Source: Entrophospora sp. SA101 (Eukaryota; Glomeromycota; Glomeromycetes; Entrophosporales; Entrophosporaceae). From it: a stretch of DNA of 64,000 nucleotides. Where the stretch lies: contig CAUDNR010004256.1 in NCBI GenBank assembly GCA_958430865.1, forward strand, positions 57,546-121,545. Direction: 5' to 3'. Below are positions 60,974 through 64,000 of the stretch, piece after piece (position 1 is the stretch's first letter; every line of letters begins with the position of its first letter). Under the pieces are notes generated by a model. It was not told the DNA's origin and did no database searches. It worked only from the letters and a program-made list of their open reading frames with translations. The position numbers and the translations under genes were made by a program.

Positions 60974-63900
60974 TAGGATGATTTAAATTCTTTTGTCACT
61001 TTTTTTTTTTGTTAAATAATTTTAAAATAAACAATGATCAATTTGTGTGTATATAGTAATAATTTTGGCATAAAATTCTCTTATGTGTTCCGTGCATCCG
61101 TTGTGAGAAGGTATCATCAAGTTTGATAAAAAAAAAATTTATCATCTTGATTTTTCCTTCCATTAAACATACCATAGATAATTAATTATTGTTGTTATTA
61201 ATTATAATAATTATTAGTATTGTTGTTCTAAACATAGAATACTTGCTAATGTTAAATTATATCTATTATTAATGTTACTTCACTGCTGCACATTCGAATT
61301 ATGTCTTCAAGATTAATGCATATTTTCTTTAATATGTGACTAATTCTCAGGTTTTTTTTTATTTCAAACAATTAATTGAATAAAAAAATAAATAAAGTCT
61401 GCCAAAAGAACTTTAGAGAAATAAACGTGACTCATAGTAAAACAGCTATTTGAGAAGTTTTTAAAGTTCAAGAATGATTTTGTGAATTTCGTGAATGTAC
61501 AAATGAAATAATTGAAAAAAGAGGAGAGGTTGGGATTACACGAGAAATTTTGTGAGTAAATTTACAAGAAAAGGGAAAAGTTGGTATTTGAGTTGATAAA
61601 TTTTTGCGTGATAGCACACAATTGAATTACTTTTGAATTATTGATGATGTGAGAACAAGGGTACCAAAGAAACAAACCAGATTTCCTACTGACTTTGCTT
61701 TAAAGAATAAATTATTATCATTTATATGATTTTCAAAAAAAAAGGTTTTCTTGTCAACATTATGCGTATAAAATTTTTTTTTTAAAAGGATGAGTCAATA
61801 CCAAGAATACAAAAGAACCCAAGAAAAAGATAGAAGCGAAGCACTTGAGAAAGTGTTATCAGAGCATAATTGCTTTGAGAGCTATTCTAATTAATTAAAA
61901 TAAATTATTCCGTATAGATATTAAAAGTCTATGAGAAGTTGGTTAACTTTTGATCAAATCAAGCTAACGAAAATATCAAGATAGCTAACTGGTTGGCTAC
62001 TAATCTAGAGTAAAATATCAACAACAATATAAACATTTAAGCTTTGTCAAATACTTGCTTCACTCGGCTAACCTATAAGTCGAAAGAAAGCTCTTCTATG
62101 ACAAGTCGTCCAATCCTTGATAAAGTTGAGTCATCTAAAAAGCCACACTAAGATAAAAGCTAACAATGTAAAAATGTCTAACAATTATAAATGGAAAAAG
62201 TAATCGTCGCCAACATATTTGCTTCGTCAATATATAGATGTTTTTATTTGCAAGAAATCACTTTTAAGTAAATAAATCGCCTAGAATTCAATAACATATA
62301 AATAACAATTGTAATTTTCGCTGTAAACTTCACTTGATCCATGAATTATTCATTCCCCAAATGATTCTTATTTAATAATTATTTGTAACATTAACATTTT
62401 CGCTTGCAGAAAAATGCTTATAAGACAAGTCTGCAAATACTCAACTTAATATATTGTATGCTATATAGGTTTCAAAAGTAAGCTGCAAGCCTGATTTCTG
62501 AGATATATAACAACTTGAAATATCATGCGATCCTCACATCTAAAAACTACCATTTGGCTCTGAATTAAGCGGATAAAGAAACATTTTTATATTAAAATTT
62601 TTTGTTGTCTCTAAGAAAAATTTAAACGATAAGTTTTAAAGCTAGAGTCATAAGCCATAAAACTTATCGACCAATATTTTTGAATTTATTTGTTTTAGTA
62701 TTTTAAAGATTTTAGAGGCGACTGCTATTTGTCTGGTTTTGTTCCAGAGAGATATAAAATTCATAATGAAATATTCACTTAAATAAATATACCCGATAGA
62801 ATAAGGACTTTCTGAAAAAAAAAATATTGTAGAGAATGATTGATTTATGATTTTGAATTTATCATAAATGAGAATGTAACAAGTGTAAGCCAGCAATATG
62901 CTCAGATAGATATTGCCTTTAGCCTGCATCTACAAATCTTTTTATTGGATGTTTCAAATCATATAACAAAATTAATAAAATCAACAAAAGTAGTTTATAC
63001 TGCTATGTGAACAAATGGGTTTATGATGAAACGAAAAAAATAATTTAGTTGTTAATCCAGAAATTATTGTTACTACTCTACAATTAAGCACAAATATTTG
63101 AAACTGAATATAAAACATACTGATTTCTACTATTTACACATTTAACACTCGCATCATAATTTAATGATAAAATATTCGTATTTTAAATCTAATATTTCGC
63201 CTTCTTATAGAAATTTCTATTGAAACATCATCATTTAATATTAAACTTATCTACCTCACAGATAAAAGACCTGATTTCTATTACTTCTTTGAAGATGGCT
63301 TTATTATTTAACATTTAATGCTTGACTCTCAGAAATTAAAATTATTTCTGGGTTCAAATATTGAGCTATTATTTTTAGTGATTTTGTATTTTCTCAGACT
63401 TATACACGTAGTTTGAATAAATTGTATATTTTTTCATGTTTATCACTTGTGGGAATTTCGTCGTTAGAAACAAACTAATCTCAATAAAATTGATTAGGTT
63501 ATTACTATCAAGTGTTGTTTCTTAGCCATACGAAAAGAAAAGGTGGTGATGTATCGGTTCAAACGATCTAATTTATTAGATGCGGGAGGTAATTAATTAT
63601 TTAGATGCGGGAGGTATTTTTTTTTTGCATTGTGTGTATAGAGTTATTAGCTTAATCAACTTGATTAATATTATTTTTAATTTTAATGTCAATGTTAATA
63701 TTAAGTTGATGCTATCGAATTTTTTCAAGACATAGAAAGACTTTATTTATAAAAGTAACTTTGCAATTAAACAGCTAACTAGATGCTTCATGAATAGATG
63801 CAAAAGACATGAATGATTTTCACAATTAATGCAAAAGAACAAATATCATTTCCTTTAAATATTAAATTGACCAATGAGTAAAATTTGAGTGTTTATAGTA

Positions 63901-64000
63901 GTACAGTCTACTCTCTCTATAACGACCACTAAGTAAAATTTCTCTATAACGAACTTCCCTTTTGTCCCGTTTCAATTTTTTATAATTAATTTCTCTCTCT
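60974..64000. other. Intergenic with repeat remnants, no gene supported
   Basis: AT-rich. A short ATG frame at about 61790-61894 (MSQYQEYKRTQEKDRSEALE) looks coding-like but stops after 35 codons. The 93-codon minus-strand frame at 62648-62929 has no recognisable domain. A tandem pair of ttagatgcgggaggta lies at about 63575-63617. The window ends inside a transposon end. Confidence 0.45.
63902..64000. repeat. Left end of a Tc1/mariner/pogo-like element (continues past the window)
   Basis: Starts tacagtctactctctctat with a TA target followed by CAGT, then ctctataacga repeated directly (63914 and 63942 regions). This is the terminus style of pogo/Tc1-like elements; the right end would lie outside the window. 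A degraded relative is seen at about 50818-50985. Confidence 0.5.

Noticed and set aside
62648..62929. 93-codon minus-strand frame with ATG
   Set aside because: Composition is typical of AT-rich noncoding DNA (Ile/Phe/Lys/Tyr), with no domain and no neighbouring exons.
1..64000. tRNA, rRNA and other conserved RNA genes
   Set aside because: I saw no sequence combining an A-box/B-box pattern with a cloverleaf, and no rRNA-like segments; a covariance search was not possible by eye.

Overview
The window is AT-rich eukaryotic DNA with many short, phase-consistent GT-AG introns (about 50-200 bases), long tracts of A/T and trinucleotide repeats, and abundant decayed DNA-transposon sequence. The gene types seen (a fungal LaeA/UMTA-like methyltransferase, a remnant of an expanded protein-kinase family with a PPF-DDRAHN motif, a Crinkler/PD-(D/E)XK-like gene, Asn/Ser-rich proteins) point to a Mucoromycota fungus, most likely an arbuscular-mycorrhizal species of the Rhizophagus type. 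That assignment is an inference, not something the sequence proves. A run of ten N at 23304-23313 shows this is a scaffold with a gap.

The dominant structural feature is a direct duplication of about 16-17 kb. Bases 1-16957 (copy A) recur at 33156-49029 (copy B) with a constant offset and almost no differences. I found one substitution by eye, plus a 1083-base segment (9534-10616) that is absent from copy B. Each copy carries a complete homogentisate 1,2-dioxygenase gene, a protein-kinase remnant, a SAM-methyltransferase-like gene, and the shared 3' three quarters of an unrecognised Asn/Ser/Glu-rich gene. The right-hand breakpoint falls inside that last gene, in a trinucleotide repeat. Copy A is fused in frame to a trihelix/SANT-like DNA-binding N-terminus, and copy B to a different, unrecognised N-terminus. 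Either this is a recent domain-swapping duplication or it is an assembly/haplotype artefact.

Between the copies (17-33 kb) lie a tight housekeeping cluster and a repeat-rich zone. The cluster holds an ArfGAP2/3 (Glo3) gene divergent from a CstF-64 (CSTF2) gene that begins with a GC-AG intron, and the 5' end of a Has1/DDX18 helicase cut off by the gap. After the gap come an unrecognised gene with a nuclease-like C-terminal domain (frame disrupted in an A run), three tandem 53-base structured hairpin units inside one of its introns, a ~1 kb element with 32-base terminal inverted repeats and a transposase-like fragment, and a 597-base hAT-like element with a 10-base direct repeat at its borders.

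Right of copy B (49-64 kb) there is a decayed hAT-type transposase, a Crinkler/PD-(D/E)XK-like gene with a putative 9-base microexon and a frameshift, an intact MRT4 ribosome-assembly gene with a GC-AG intron, and an intact secreted histidine acid phosphatase (MINPP1-like) whose expected HAE/HD motif reads HGF. The rest is AT-rich intergenic sequence with Tc1/mariner/pogo-like transposon termini. Apart from the housekeeping cluster, the genes do not form a common pathway.
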